NCBI GenBank assembly: GCA_015039315.1
Contig: WIDE01000009.1
Coordinates: forward strand, 434,001-498,000
Direction of reading: 5' to 3'
Length of the DNA stretch: 64,000 nt
Origin: Clavulina sp. PMI_390
Taxonomy: Eukaryota; Basidiomycota; Agaricomycetes; Cantharellales; Hydnaceae
Shown: piece after piece, positions 1-12,265 of the stretch
Layout of the letters: each line of letters opens with the position of its first letter
Numbering within the stretch: position 1 is the first letter of the stretch
The notes under the pieces: generated by a model
What the model was told of the DNA's origin: nothing
Seen by the model: the letters and a program-made list of their open reading frames with translations, nothing else
Databases searched by the model: none
Program-made: the position numbers and the translations under genes

Positions 1-786
1 GAGGGTTCACGAATCCGTGAGTCACAATTCAGTATTAGCACAGGATTGCACTAACCACGAAATATTGCATCACCCCTTCCCCATCATCTTACCAGCACTG
101 CCAAGGAGTGGGCCCCTGTTAATTTAGATAGGCTCCAACACTGGATTGACCAAGGCAGAATACCCGCCGCTTCGTCGCCTGAAAACCCCATCACGGCGAA
201 GCACCTTCTTGATAGCAAATGTGTGCATAATGTACACGATGGTGTCAAGCTATTAGGCGACGTGAGCACCAATACTCCTTGCTCCACTCTTACTCGGTTC
301 GCTAAGATTGCTTTTTCTTGATAGGGTGCATTGGAGCTGTCCTCGCCTATCCACATTGTCGTTTCTCGTGCATCGAAATCTGCTATTGCTGCTATAGAGA
401 AAGCTGGTGGAAGCGTTGTATGCCAATATTACAACGGCCTTGCACTGAGAGATCTCGTTCATGGCCGCACTGACCGGAAATCCGCTGCTCCTATGCGAAA
501 ACCTGACATTCGTACGCCCCATTCGTCATGCCTCGCTTATCCAGTTTGGTGGTTTACGCCTTCTCTCTTCTCACCAATAGTATGGTACTCCGACTCTCGT
601 AACCGAGGTTATCTCTCCCCTCTGGTACAAGGGGACGAAGCGGCAATGAAGGCGGAGGTGGAGTCAAGAGCGGCAAAGAGGGCACAGCTTCGTGGCTCAC
701 AACCCACAGTTGAATACCCCGTGTTCAAGTTGGATGACATGCTTCATGTGCCGAAACATGCCCAGTCTCTGCGGAACTCCAAGTAG
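1..786 (+). CDS. MRPL10: Mitochondrial ribosomal protein uL15m (MRPL10/L15 family), 5' end missing
   Basis: Three exons are visible: <1..16, 96..261 and 325..786. Spliced, they read GFTNPTAKEW, then APVNLDRLQHWID, an uL15m signature, then a region beginning GALELSSPIHIVVSRASKSA, the uL15 core that packs on 23S-like rRNA. The protein is a structural part of the mitochondrial large ribosomal subunit. Both introns (17..95 and 262..324) have GTGAGT/GTGAGC donors and AG acceptors. The last exon runs on about 100 residues past the uL15 core in a basic, charged tail (EVESRAAKRAQL), as is common in mitochondrial versions. The start codon and targeting presequence lie outside the window. Family call is firm; the exact fungal gene name is by analogy. 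Confidence 0.88.
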
Positions 787-1186
787 GAAGGGTCGTTTGA
801 TATCCTTTCGTCCTTCGTAGATTCATTATACTTTGTGTTCCCGTATCGCATAGCCTATCATTTAATTACTCCCCTAGTTGTGACGGAAATAGGATGAAAT
901 GCAAATTGGGTGTTGGAGTCCGTTTGTTCCCTGCTAGATTTACCTCGGAGCCATAGACTTGTGGCACAGACCAGAGCTCTCTGTCTTTCCCTATCAGTCT
1001 CGATGGGCCATATCATTACTAGGCGTGTTATGGACTCGCAGGCCGCCGCAGCTCGGCCCCCGTCGTCCACATGCTTGGCACATAATTCAAGCTGTTGTGG
1101 TCAATTATTCATACCACAGCATCGTTCCAAGGCGCATCTTGACGTTGAACTCTCTCCTTTAATCACCTCCACTCTTTTCACGGCAC
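787..1186. other. Intergenic spacer uL15m to S10-A
   Basis: About 400 nt between two plus-strand genes. It should hold the 3' UTR of uL15m and the promoter of the first S10 gene. A 70-100 codon ORF here shows no recognisable domain. No repeat or RNA gene seen. Confidence 0.5.
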
Positions 1187-3436
1187 ATGGGGCGTCCAAC
1201 CGGTCATAAAGACAACGACGATCGTGCTACCAAGCTTGCTGAGCGCGGATTCAGCGAGGATGCAACAGTGGATACCATCGACGCTGCAACTGCAAATCGA
1301 AGGCTCGCAGTGGTCCTTTTCGGCATTCCACTTCTCTTTCTTGCTCTAAGTCAGGGCTCCATATGGCTAAGCAAACTACGCGCCGCTATATTTGTCCCTC
1401 CTCGCCCAACAATCATCGAGCCAGAATTTACGTACGAGGAACTAGTCCCCCTCCCTCTCCGCGTATTCCACTCCAGCGTCACCGAGGTTGATCTCTGTCG
1501 AGGGCCACATGGCAACCTTACATCATACTCTGGCCATATAGGTCTCATTGCTGACTCGGACAAGAACCCGAAGCGAAGTTTCTACTGGTGCATATAGTCT
1601 AATAGCACAATGGACCCGAATGGCCGCTAACACCCCTAAATGCAGGTATTTCCAGGCTCAAGAAGACCATGAAAATGCCCCTGTTATGTGAGTCTCTCCT
1701 CGCGTATCAACGTGCCCCAGGCTTTTGCTTTCCACGATTGACATTTCGCTGTTAGTTTGTCCTTTGGCGGTGGGCCTGGGACCTCTGGGATGGTAAGCGA
1801 GCGCATTACGTCCTTTCCAGCCAAAAAAACTGAGGATCCTCTCTATCGTAGTTCAATGGTCTTTCTGGGCAATCTCCGTGCCGCATTGCCGCCAATGGCT
1901 CGCTCGAGTTCAATCCGGATGCCTGGTCAACCAAGTACAATCTTATTCTACTGGATCATCGTGAGTGCGCGCTCTTGGTTGCTTGCAATGCGCCTGCTCA
2001 CCCCTCTCGTTTCATCCGCTATCTGCTTGCCCAGCTATCGGAGCCGGTTTCTCCTATGGGCAGCATGTGAACAACGCTGAAGATGCGGCCGTCGACGTCT
2101 ACGACTTCCTCCAAAAGTTCTTCCGGCTATTCCCACATCTTGCGAGCAACAGGCTGGTACTATCTGGCGGGTCATACGGCGGCATATATGTACCCACGAT
2201 CGCTACCGAAATCCAGAAACAGAACAAGCTCGTTCCTAAAGGCCAGAGCATTAGTCGCGATGGGTTGATACGACTCAATCTTGATACCCTACTCCTTAGC
2301 AATCCGCTCTCCGTATGTTACCCTGGCTATATGTACGATTCTATGACTGACCATGCCTTTCGATCATACAGGATGTCGTCTCTCACTATGAGTGGATGCT
2401 GTATTATCGCTGTGAGCTCCACGATATCCACAACTCCACGACCTGCAGCAATCTCTACAAAACCCTTCCCAATTGCTTGCACGCGCTTGATCTGGCGACC
2501 TCCAGTCTCCCGTCTGTCGAGAACAGAGTTGCGGCTCAGCATCAATGCTTTGTGATTGACGAAGGCGAGGTACAGAACGGTATAGTTCTTGAGGATATCA
2601 GACGCAGATGTGTTTCAGATGACCCCGAGTCGTCGATAGACTGCTCAATACCGACCAGGCGGTGGTTGGGAGAGTTTTTTGATTCCGAAGAGACCAAAAC
2701 CGCTCTTGGGGTGCCTCTGAGTCTGAATTGGACAACATTGAATGTGGCCGTTGCTGAAGAGTTCATGGCTTTTGGAGATCGGTAAGTGAATAGCATCTTG
2801 TTTGAATTCTTGAGATCCCTGACACTCCTCTAGGGTACGACGGCGACATGTTCTATTCGAACCTTTGCTCGCGGGCGATATGCGCTTGCTCCGTAAGTGT
2901 CGGCTTTTGAGAGCGTATTGGGATGGCATCATCTCATTAGCTTCGTATTTGTGAACAACTCAGATTATATTGGGCTACAGGTAAGATCATCATTTTCCTC
3001 TGTCGGCAACGCCATTTGATAGCTTAGAATCTTCTCCGCGACCTCTTGAATAGGATGCAAATTGCGCTTGGCCAGGAGTGCTTGCTGGGGTAAGCTACCC
3101 ATTCTGCCTCACAAAGACTTCCGATTACTCATCTACTGTTTGCCTACAGCTCAAGCTCATCCGGTCCCCCTTCCAGGCCGAGTTCATCGTGGGGGCTGAT
3201 GTTCCTTGGGAAGGGCACAACGCAACTGTGCGAGCCGTAGGGCCAGGTGCTGGAAATATGACTTTTGTGCTCGTCGACGGGGCTGGCCATTTTGTGGGTA
3301 TTTCTCCATGGATTATGAGTTGTGCATCTCCTAGCACTGACTTGGATTTGGGCGCGCTTCTCAGGTAGTAGAGGGTCAGACGAAACTCGTCCGCGAGATT
3401 ATAGGGCATTTTATCGACAATATTCCGTTTATGTGA
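1187..3436 (+). CDS. S10 serine-carboxypeptidase-like membrane protein, copy A
   Basis: Exons 1187..1587, 1646..1687, 1756..1792, 1852..1960, 2035..2312, 2372..2781, 2834..2892, 2964..2980, 3054..3089, 3150..3293, 3365..3436; 534 aa, phases consistent. About 39 cytosolic residues precede one membrane segment (about 40-61, LAVVLFGIPLLFLAL), predicting a type II protein with a lumenal or extracellular S10 domain. The oxyanion-hole motif reads GGGPGTSG. The nucleophile is Ser243 in GGSYGG. Asp452 in YIGLQDANC aligns with the catalytic Asp of carboxypeptidase Y (GDKDFICN). The His is His510 in GAGHF. The Asn of NGGPG and the Glu of GESY, which bind the substrate carboxylate in carboxypeptidases Y and W, are both Gly. 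Function may therefore not be carboxypeptidase; an acyltransferase or other peptidase is possible. N-glycosylation sites (NST, NMT, NAT) fit a secretory location. Confidence 0.85.
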
Positions 3437-3821
3437 ATGCTTGGGTTAGATGTAATAGTTGCTAGCTCTGTACAAGGATCCCAACTTGTATAACCACATG
3501 ATTAGTTGCAACGATGGGTGTCCTCAATGAGTCTCGAGGCAGCGTGAGAACATCTGATCATTTTTGCCATTTTCCTTGCCGAGTTACACGACTGTGCACG
3601 ACCATATGGTCATCTTGAACGGTTCAACACACGGCAGACTAATATCAATATTGACTAGATATCCGGTTTGATATTACACAATGACTACACTTTGGCTCGC
3701 AGCGATCGCAGCCCGCACAAGTTCGGCCAGCAGCGTCCCGCACCACGAGCGCCCACCAGCATCGGGAAATTTGAGGCTCTACCGTCCTTTCTGAGTCCAG
3801 AATCTTTCGTTTCCACCGCTA
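3437..3821. other. Spacer between S10 copies A and B
   Basis: 385 nt. It should contain the terminator of copy A and promoter of copy B. A short ORF (3668-3859) overlaps the copy B start in another frame and looks spurious. No transposon remnant or direct repeat flanking the duplication unit was recognised by eye. Confidence 0.45.
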
Positions 3822-5984
3822 ATGGCGACCAAAAAACACCCCAAAGGTGCCGTGCTTGAGCTCCCTGAGCCCGTTGTTGGTCACCACGATGTAGCCGACA
3901 GGCAGCCCACCATCCTCGGCGTGCTTGGAAAGCTCGCTGTCTTCGTTCTTTGTATTTTCTTCGGATGGTTTACTCAAAGCCAATTTATCATCCGCCTGAA
4001 GAATATACAGTCCCAGATGTTCCCCAGTCATGACGATGCTGCACCGCGTCTCGATCTCGGCACGTTCTACTCGAGCGTGAAAGAAAATGATCTTTGTCGT
4101 GGGCCATATGGCAATTTGACTTCGTTCTCTGGACATATTGGCCTCAATGGTGACTCTGACGATGACCCGAAGAGGAGCTTCTTTTGGTGCGTCAATTGGC
4201 AACGTTCCGCAAAGTCGAAGTCGAAATTCATATGCTGACCAGACAGAACCCAGGTACTTTCAAGCCCAAGAAGACCATGAAAATGCGCCAGTGATGTACG
4301 TCATTCGCTCTCCTTCCAGACCAGATTATGGACTATCACTGAGACATGGCACTAGCTTGACGTTTGGTGGAGGACCTGGTTCCTCTGGACTGGTATGTGG
4401 CCCACATTCCTCCCTCCGGACTAAACCATCCTAACCATGGTATGGGTCAGTTCAATCCGCTTTCAGGGCAGTCACCTTGCAGGATAGCAGCCAATGGCAC
4501 GATTGAGTTCAACCCATACGCGTGGACCACGAAATACAATCTTCTCGCTTTGGACCATCGTACGTCGCGCTTCTTATCACTCCGGTTTTTGTGCACCTCT
4601 GAAATGTGCCATAGCGATCGGAGTCGGATTCTCATATGGTCAGCACGTCAACAACTCGGAAGATGCAGCGGCAGACGTCTACGGTTTCCTACAAAAGATC
4701 TTCACGATCTTCCCCTATCTCGCAAGGAATAAACTGGTTTTAGCCGGTGGCTCGTATGGCGGTATATATGTCCCGACCATTGCTACCGAAATTCATGAGC
4801 AGAACAAGGCTATCGCTACTGGCCATGGACTTGTTGGTGCTCAACACCTCAACTTGGAGGCACTCCTCGTCAGCAACCCGATAACGGTGAGGCTCTGTGC
4901 CACCCCAAATCTTTTGCATGATTGATTGACCTCCCGTTCGCTGCCACAGGACATTATTTCGTATTTCGAGTGGATCTTGTACTATCGCTGCGAGCTTCAC
5001 GAAGTCTACAACTCGACCACTTGCAGTAATCTGTACAGAGCCCTTCCCGGATGCTTATCCGCACTCGATATAGCCACTTCAAGCGTACCTTCCATCGAAA
5101 ACAAGGTCGCGGCCACCAAATTGTGCTCACCGTTGGACGAGGCTGATACGCACGGCACCGTGGTCGAGGATATTCGCCGAAAGTGCACCCCTGACAGCTC
5201 TGGCTCAACATTGGCTTGTGCAATCCCTACTGGCGGTTGGTTGGCTGATTATCTTGGCTCCAACGAGACCAAGAGTGCCTTGGGCGTCCCTTTAGATCTC
5301 GATTGGACTGTGTGGAGAAAGTCTGTTGGCGATGAGTTCGCGGCACATGGAGATATGTCAGTGGATGACACCCTGAAGGTTTTAGCGATGCCTCTCACTG
5401 ACACCCCCTCTCACTTAGAGTACGCCGAGGTCATTTGTTATACGAGCCACTGCTGGCGGATGGTATCCGCTTACTTCGTATGTAATTATTTATGATTCCC
5501 TGGTCACATCAGCTAATCTACATGATATCAAAAGATTATATCGGCATACAAGTATGCGTAATCTAGTTCAAACATCCAGTGTGCTAATTTGGTCTTTCGC
5601 TTGTCATAGGATGCGAACTGTGCTTGGCCTGGAACTCTAGCTTTCGTGAGCATCTCTCTCGGTCCATCGCTATCTCAAGCACTAATCCATGCTTCACTTT
5701 GCTTTAGCTCAAGCTTATCCGCTCACCGTTCCAAGCTGACTTCATAGCCGGCGCTGACGTTCCGTGGGAGGGGCATAACGCCACTGTCCGAGTTGTAGGT
5801 CCTGGAGCCGGTAACATGACCTACGCACTCGTAGATGGAGCCGGTCACTTTGTGAGTGTCCCTATTCTCAGCATGTGCCAGCCGCTGGGATACTCAGATT
5901 TTCACATTTCAGGTCATTGAGAGTCAAACAAAGCTTGTTCGAGAGCTTATCGGGCATTTCATCGATAACATTCCCTTCATGTAA
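3822..5984 (+). CDS. S10 serine-carboxypeptidase-like membrane protein, copy B
   Basis: Exons 3822..4186, 4254..4295, 4356..4392, 4451..4559, 4615..4886, 4950..5356, 5419..5477, 5535..5551, 5610..5645, 5708..5851, 5913..5984; 519 aa. Every intron sits where it does in the other copies, including the 17-nt exon 8. The N-terminus (KHPKGAVLELPEPVVGH) is shared with copy C but not with A or D, so B and C look like the youngest pair. One membrane segment at about 32-50. Triad: Ser231 in GGSYGG, Asp437 in YIGIQDANC, His495 in GAGHF. The oxyanion motif is GGGPGSSG. The gene is intact, with no in-frame stop and all junctions canonical GT-AG. Confidence 0.86.
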
Positions 5985-6405
5985 TTTAATAAGATTCCGT
6001 TAATGCTGGAGAACTTACCCTGTCAGTAGCTATCATAACAGTAGGGCGTGGGAAGACGGGAGGACACCCGTGGGCATGGCTCATACTATAGCTAAACCCT
6101 GGGTGATCCACGTTATGCGCCTATTGATATCGCCTAATGACGTGTCTAGTCCGCTAATGATAGCGTGGACCCTGTTGGTAACTCCACGGAAGCCTCCAAT
6201 TGAACACAGTCCGTGCAAATTCGGGCAGCATACGGGGGCCTTAATACTGGGTTAATGCTGTCTCGTGCGGCTGGGTTACCTGCATGGGGCGCTTTACATA
6301 AATATAGAGACAGGCAGCGTATGGTACCGCGGTACCCCTCAAGGCTTGTGGAACCCAAAGTGCAGCATTCTGACTGCTTGGTACTCCACTGGACAGCTGG
6401 CGCTG
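5985..6405. other. Spacer between S10 copies B and C
   Basis: 421 nt. An in-frame extension upstream of copy C (from 6265) is open but not conserved with copy B, so it is treated as 5' UTR/promoter. Nothing else recognised. Confidence 0.45.
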
Positions 6406-8525
6406 ATGTCGACCACTAAACACTCCCAACACACCGTACTCAAGCTTCCTGAACCCGTTGTCGGTCACAATTATGGGGCGAAGGGACGATCTTCATTACT
6501 GAATGTGTTGGAAAAGCTCGTCGCGATCATTCTTTGCGTAGCTTTTGCTTGGTTTTCTCGCAACCAAGTTGCCTTATATCTCAGTAAACTGCAAGCGCAA
6601 ATCGTCGTCAATCAAACCTCACTGTATCGAGATTCGGGCACGTTCTACTCCAGTGTGAAAGAGAACGATCTCTGCCGGGGACCGTACGACAACCTCACCT
6701 CGTTTTCTGGTCATATTGGCCTCGCTGGTGACTCAACAGAGAGTCCAAAGCGGAGCTTTTTTTGGTGCGTCCATGTCACATTGCGGAATTTCAGACTAGG
6801 AAACTAACTCAGAGAGGTTTCAGGTATTTCCAGGCCCAAGAAGACTACGAAAATGCGCCAGTGATGTGCTTGCTCCTACTGTATTTTGCAGGGCCTAACA
6901 TAGACTAATTCTGTTACTGGGCAATAGCTTGACATTTGGTGGTGGCCCTGGTTCTTCTGGGGTGGTATGAAGGCCTGAATTTCCCCTCGTCCCAAACTCA
7001 TAACAAAGCTCCTACGATTCAGGTTAACCCACTTCTGGGTCAGTCGCCTTGCCGGATAGGACCAAATGGCACAATCGAGTTCAATCAATATGCATGGACC
7101 ACGAAGTATAATCTTCTCGCTTTAGATCATCGTGCGTGAGTCGTGTGTGCAGTACCATGGTCGTATCTCTCAAACTTGTCCTGCAGCAATTGGCGTCGGA
7201 TTCTCATATGGCCAGCATGTCGATAATTCCGAAGATGCGGCCGTTGACGTCTATGACTTCCTTCAAAAATTCTTCAAAATCTTCCCCCTCCTGGCGCGGA
7301 ATAAATTGGTCCTGGCTAGCGGCTCGTACGGTGGTACATATATTCCTACCATTGCTACTGAAATCCATCAGCAGAACAAGGCCATCATTGCTGGTCGTGG
7401 TATCCCTGGAACCCGGTACCTCGACTTGGAAGCACTTCTTGTTACGAACCCATGGACGGTGAGGCTCTTGATATCATAACACACTTGAACCTTTGACTGA
7501 ACATCTCCCATTTGGGCGTAGGACATTGTTTCCCACTTTGAGTGGATGTTGTACTACCGCTGCGAACTCCACCAACTCTACAACGCCACCGCCTGTAGCG
7601 ACCTATACAGACTCCTTCCTGAATGCCTATCCGGACTTGATCTAGCAATCTCAAGTGCTCCTTCCATCGAGAACAGCATGGCGGCCCTCGAGGGATGTAC
7701 GCCATTGATTACTGCTGACACAAACGGCACCGTAGCCACAGACATACGCCTACGTTGTACCCCTGACGACCCTAATTCGATATTGGCTTGTGAACTGCCG
7801 ACCGCTTGGCTGGAGGACTATTTTGGCTCCAATAAAACCAAAGCTGCTCTGGGTGTCCCCTTAGATCTCGAGTGGTCTGTCGTGAGCATGGCTGTCAACA
7901 AAGAGTTCGTGGAACACGGAGACATGTCAGTAACCCTCTCACAGTGGCTTCGGAGTCTCTCAATAGAATGCATTTTCACCCAGGGTCCGTCGAGGTCACC
8001 GATTGTATGAGCCACTCCTTGCAGATGGCATCCGTTTGCTCCGTATGTGCTCTCTTCTCGGTCAACGGTATGATTGGCTAATTTGCTTCATATAAAAGAC
8101 TATGTCGGCGCCCAGGTATGAGAGGCTGGCTCAAACCATTATCTAGCTTCTCACTTCACCCTTCATTGTAGGACGCGAGCTGCCCTTGGCCCGGAATATT
8201 CGCTTTTGTAGGCACCTAGATCAATCACCGACAATTCTGATTGCTCATATTCTGTTACAGCTTAAGCTCATTCGGTCGCCATTCCAAGCCGACTTTATCG
8301 CTGGCGTAGACGTTCCATGGGAAGGCCATAATGCCACAGTCCGAGCGATTGGCCCAGGGGCCGGAAACATGACATATGTGCTTGTGGATGGTGCTGGCCA
8401 CTTCGTGAGTCCCAATTATAAGCAAGCGGCTCACCTGTTGACCTGATTTCTAGGTTATTGAAAATCAACCAAAACTTTCCCGTGAGATAATTGGCCATTT
8501 CATCGACAATATCCCATTCATGTAG
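6406..8525 (+). CDS. S10 serine-carboxypeptidase-like membrane protein, copy C
   Basis: Exons 6406..6764, 6824..6865, 6928..6964, 7023..7131, 7187..7458, 7522..7925, 7984..8042, 8099..8115, 8172..8207, 8261..8404, 8454..8525; 516 aa. The ATG at 6406 was chosen because the following residues (MSTTKH...LKLPEPVVGH) match copy B's start; the open frame extends upstream to 6265. Membrane segment about 31-50. Triad: Ser229, Asp434, His492. Two differences from its paralogues sit next to catalytic residues: the nucleophile motif is SGSYGG instead of GGSYGG, and the Asp motif is DASCPW instead of DANCAW. These may be functional divergence or relaxed constraint; the reading frame is intact. Confidence 0.85.
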
Positions 8526-8861
8526 TGAAGAGCAAGGTTGTGTAAATATGTTGAATCAGAACTTCGAGAATGGTATCGTTGGATGCACTCTCAATGACGT
8601 CAATTTGAAGGAATGAGACTGTGCCCCTCGACCCTCCGCAAATTTATTGAATCTTCTATAGAATTATGAGCTCTAATCCTTTACCGTTCCATTATTAGAT
8701 CCTGCTGTGACAAATTGTCACGGCTTCGCCGCCTGCGGCCGCTGCACGGTCATTGGTTCAGTCTATGTCATAGTTATGGGGCTTTCCCTTTAACCTCTTC
8801 ACAGCTACGAGTGAAGGCATCCATTGCTTTCCTCCTACACGCACGTATCTCATAGTCCGGC
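8526..8861. other. Spacer between S10 copies C and D
   Basis: 336 nt with a GC-rich stretch near 8720-8750 (cggcttcgccgcctgcggccgctgc). Presumed terminator of C and promoter of D. Nothing coding recognised. Confidence 0.4.
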
Positions 8862-10967
8862 ATGGCAAGTAGTCGGAAAGATGCTCTCGAACTTCCCACA
8901 GTTCCCAGTCAGCCCTCATCAACCAGAAGAGGGTTGAACCCTCGTCGGATCGCTATAATCGCGCTTGGTGCTCTTATAGGATATTGTTCCCTCGCTCGAG
9001 CTGGTTTATCAGACATTGGTCTGCCATTTGCGTACAAACGAAGCCTCGCTGTTCTATCATTCGTTGTGCCAAGACCTCTCCCAGTGCTAGACGTTTACTC
9101 TCATGTCGTGAAGAATGATATCTGCCGAAGATCGTGTACCAACGCCACTTCGTATTCTGGACACATTGACATTTCTGAGGACACTGATCAGAGCCCAAGA
9201 CGGTCTTTCTTCTGGTACGATCATTGCGAGGCTATGCCATATTTTCACGTCGTAATTGAACAAACATCTAGGTATTTCCAAGCCCAGGAGGACTACGAGA
9301 ACGCCCCAGTAATGTGAGAATTGCCTACTCCGCGGCCTAAACTTGACAAACTAAGATTCCATCCCCAGCTTGTCGTTTGGTGGGGGTCCTGGAACTTCGG
9401 GATTGGTGGGCGCCCCGCTTTCTGCCTTGGCGCATATGATTTACTGGAATATAGTTCAACGCACTCTCAGGTCAGGCTCCATGCCGCATCGCTGCGAATG
9501 GCACCATCTTGGTCAATCCGCATGCCTGGACAACAAAGTATAACCTCGTCGTCCTTGACCACCGTACGTGCTGGCATCATACTTAAATTTAGACTCCCAG
9601 CGCTGAAAGATCGCTCAGCAATCGGAGCTGGGTTCTCCTACGGCCGACAAGTTGACAATTCGGAAGATGCGGCTAAGGATGTCTACGACTTCCTCCAGAA
9701 GTTTCTTACTCTGTTTCCTTACCTTGCCGGAAATCGATTGGTATTATCTGGAGGCTCATATGGGGGAATATATGTTCCTACCATTGCCACTGAAATTCGT
9801 AGGCAGAATCAGGCCCTCATCGCAGGTCACGGCCCACCCGGTGCCCAACTGCTCCACCTTGACACCCTTCTCGTGAGCAATCCAATGACAGTACGTCAAT
9901 TTAGGGGCAGCGCGATGTAGCACGGCTGATTCCATATCTTGAGCGCTACAGGACATCGTATCCTACTACGAGTGGCTGTTGTATCATCGTTGCGAGCTGC
10001 ACGACGTCTACAATGCTACAACGTGTAGCAGCCTCTATAAGGCACTCCCAGATTGTCTATCCCTACTTGACCTTTCCACCACAAGTATTCCCTCACTCGA
10101 GAACAAGATTGCAGCTTTCAAGGCCTGCTCGCGATTTCGCGAGGAAGACACGCATGGCACGGTCATTGTAGATATACGTCGAAAATGCCAAGATTCGGAA
10201 GATCCCATTGATTGCTCAATTCCAACGAGGCGGGGGTTCATGGATTTCTTCACCTCTAACGAGACTAAACTTGCATTAGGTGTTCCTCTGAGTCTTGACT
10301 GGAGTCTCGGCCGTATGTCCGTTGCCGAGGCGTTTGCAGCGTCGGGAGACATGTGAGAAAGATGGTTGATATTCGCCGTTGTACGCTCATCTCATTTGCA
10401 TCTAGTGTCCGACGCCGTCATACCCTCTACGAGCCTCTCTTGGCTGACGGCATGCGATTACTCCGTGAGCATTCAGTCTTAGGTACCTCATCGTTACAGC
10501 GGCTTACCTCTTATCTTCATCAGACTATATTGGAGCCCAAGTTAGTATATCTTTCAATCTTCTGTGATTTTCACTCTGATGCTGGGGTGCCATGGAAGGA
10601 TGCAAACTGCGCTTGGCCTGGAACACTTGCTTTTGTGAGTATCCATTTCGCGATGCTCTTATTTGTGCCCCCAGGTCTCTAATTCTGAAATCATAGCTCA
10701 AACTCATTCGATCACCATTTCAAGCTGAGTTTATCGCTGCCCGCGACCGCCCTTGGGGCGGATACAATGCTACAATTCGGACGGCCGGGCCTGGTGCCGG
10801 CAGTGTTACATATGCTCTTTTGAGCGAAGCTGGGCACTATGTGAGTTCGTGTGGCCGAACAATCGCGGACAGATACCTAAAATCTTCTTCCTCAGGTCAT
10901 CGACAATCAAACGAAGCTTGTCCGTGAGATCATTGGACGTTTCATTGATAATATACCATACATGTAG
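8862..10967 (+). CDS. S10 serine-carboxypeptidase-like membrane protein, copy D
   Basis: Exons 8862..9214, 9272..9313, 9369..9405, 9455..9563, 9619..9890, 9952..10352, 10406..10464, 10524..10540, 10599..10634, 10697..10840, 10896..10967; 513 aa. This is the most diverged copy. Its N-terminus is distinct, with a weaker membrane segment at about 30-46. The conserved NDLCRGPYGN region reads NDICRRSCTN. The C-terminal ADVPWEGHN segment reads ARDRPWGGYN, and the His motif is EAGHY, not GAGHF. Triad residues remain: Ser227 in GGSYGG, Asp431 in DANC, His489. Exon 6 is one codon shorter in each successive copy (410, 407, 404, 401 nt in A to D). Internal residues such as LSGGSYGG resemble copy A more than B or C. 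Confidence 0.84.
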
Positions 10968-11181
10968 GGATATGACGCAGAGCCTGGCCTTTCTAAAAGG
11001 TTTCTTCGGTTTCGATCTACGTGTAGAATTAGACAGCAAGGCATTCGTGAAGAAATTGAGGCGCAGTTGCGTGTTTGGTCTTGTTGACAGCGCATTTCGT
11101 CGACTGCTCCTTGCCCACACCAGCGGCCTTCCCTCTACGAAACGTATCACAACCCTTAGATCGCTAGTCAACTTCTAAGTC

Positions 11182-12265
11182 ATGTCTGGGACGGGCCCTC
11201 GGGAAGCCGTTTTCCCAACGCGGCAAGCTCTAACGAACACAAAGCTACGATTGAAGAGTGCTCAGAATGGGCATTCGTTGCTTGCGAAGAAGCGTGATGC
11301 TCTTACGATGCGGTTCCGTGCCATTCTGCGAAAAGTCGACGAGGTGTGTTAATTAAACCAGTAATCTTGCGTCCAAGAGTATCTCCACTTGGCGTCGCGG
11401 GCCATCGCCCTGCGTATACATATTGCACATGCTGCGCCTCCTTGCGTTCTAATTTCTCGATCACTCTATCTGATGCTGTTGTGTGTCTAGGCGAAACGTC
11501 GGATGGGTCGTGTTATGCAACTAGCGTCGTTCTCACTTGCCGAAGTGACCTATGCGACAGGGGCCAATAGTATTGCATACCTTGTCCAGGAGCAGGCCAA
11601 GAGCGCAACATTCCGTGTCAAATCACGAAGTGATAACGTTTCTGGTGTTATATTGCCTGCATTTGAGAGTGATCGAACTGCTGGTAGTGGTATGTGCTGC
11701 TATTACTCGTAATGGGCTCCATCCTCATGGCTAATCTCGACAATTTACTAGATTTTAACCTGACTGGCTTGGGGCGTGGAGGACAACAAATCCTGAAGGC
11801 TCGTGAGGTCTATGCTAAGGCCCTCGAGACCCTTGTAGAGCTGGCATCTCTCCAAACTGCGTTCATGATTCTGGACGACGTTATTCGCGCGACGAACCGA
11901 CGAGTGAATGCGATCGAGCACGTCATTATTCCCCGCCTGGACAATACTGTGAAGTATATCTTGAGCGAATTGGACGAGGCCGATCGTGAGGAATTCTTTA
12001 GGTATGTTATTGTGAACTTTGCTATCGATAATTTGATTCTAACCTACCTGTGGAACTGCTTAGACTGAAAAAGGTTCAAGGGAAGAAGAAGCGAGACGCA
12101 GAACAGGCTGAGCTTCTACGGAAAGCGCTCATGGCTGAGGAAGGTCTGGACCCGAACGTAGCCCCCAAGGTGCCAGACGCTGTGGAGGGCTTTGGAGCTG
12201 ATGACGAAGGGGAGCCTCGGTCAACCGATTTGCTTAACAGCAAGGATGAAGACGTGATATTCTGA
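11182..12265 (+). CDS. VMA8: V-type H+-ATPase subunit D
   Basis: Exons 11182..11343, 11491..11689, 11752..12001, 12064..12265; 270 aa. Subunit D is the central-shaft (stalk) subunit of the V1 sector and couples ATP hydrolysis to proton pumping at vacuolar and endosomal membranes. Diagnostic segments: VFPTRQAL and [17 protein letters not shown] near the N-terminus, [13 protein letters not shown] in the middle, and [17 protein letters not shown] in the second long helix. The C-terminus is acidic and ends KDEDVIF. Length and motif order match the family. It lies 214 nt downstream of S10 copy D and converges on RPL26. Confidence 0.95.

Noticed and set aside
910..1209. 100-codon ORF overlapping the start of S10 copy A
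   Set aside because: Different frame from the S10 gene, no domain, and ends inside its first exon.
6265..6405. In-frame upstream extension of S10 copy C
   Set aside because: Open but not similar to copy B, whose ATG aligns with 6406; more likely 5' UTR.
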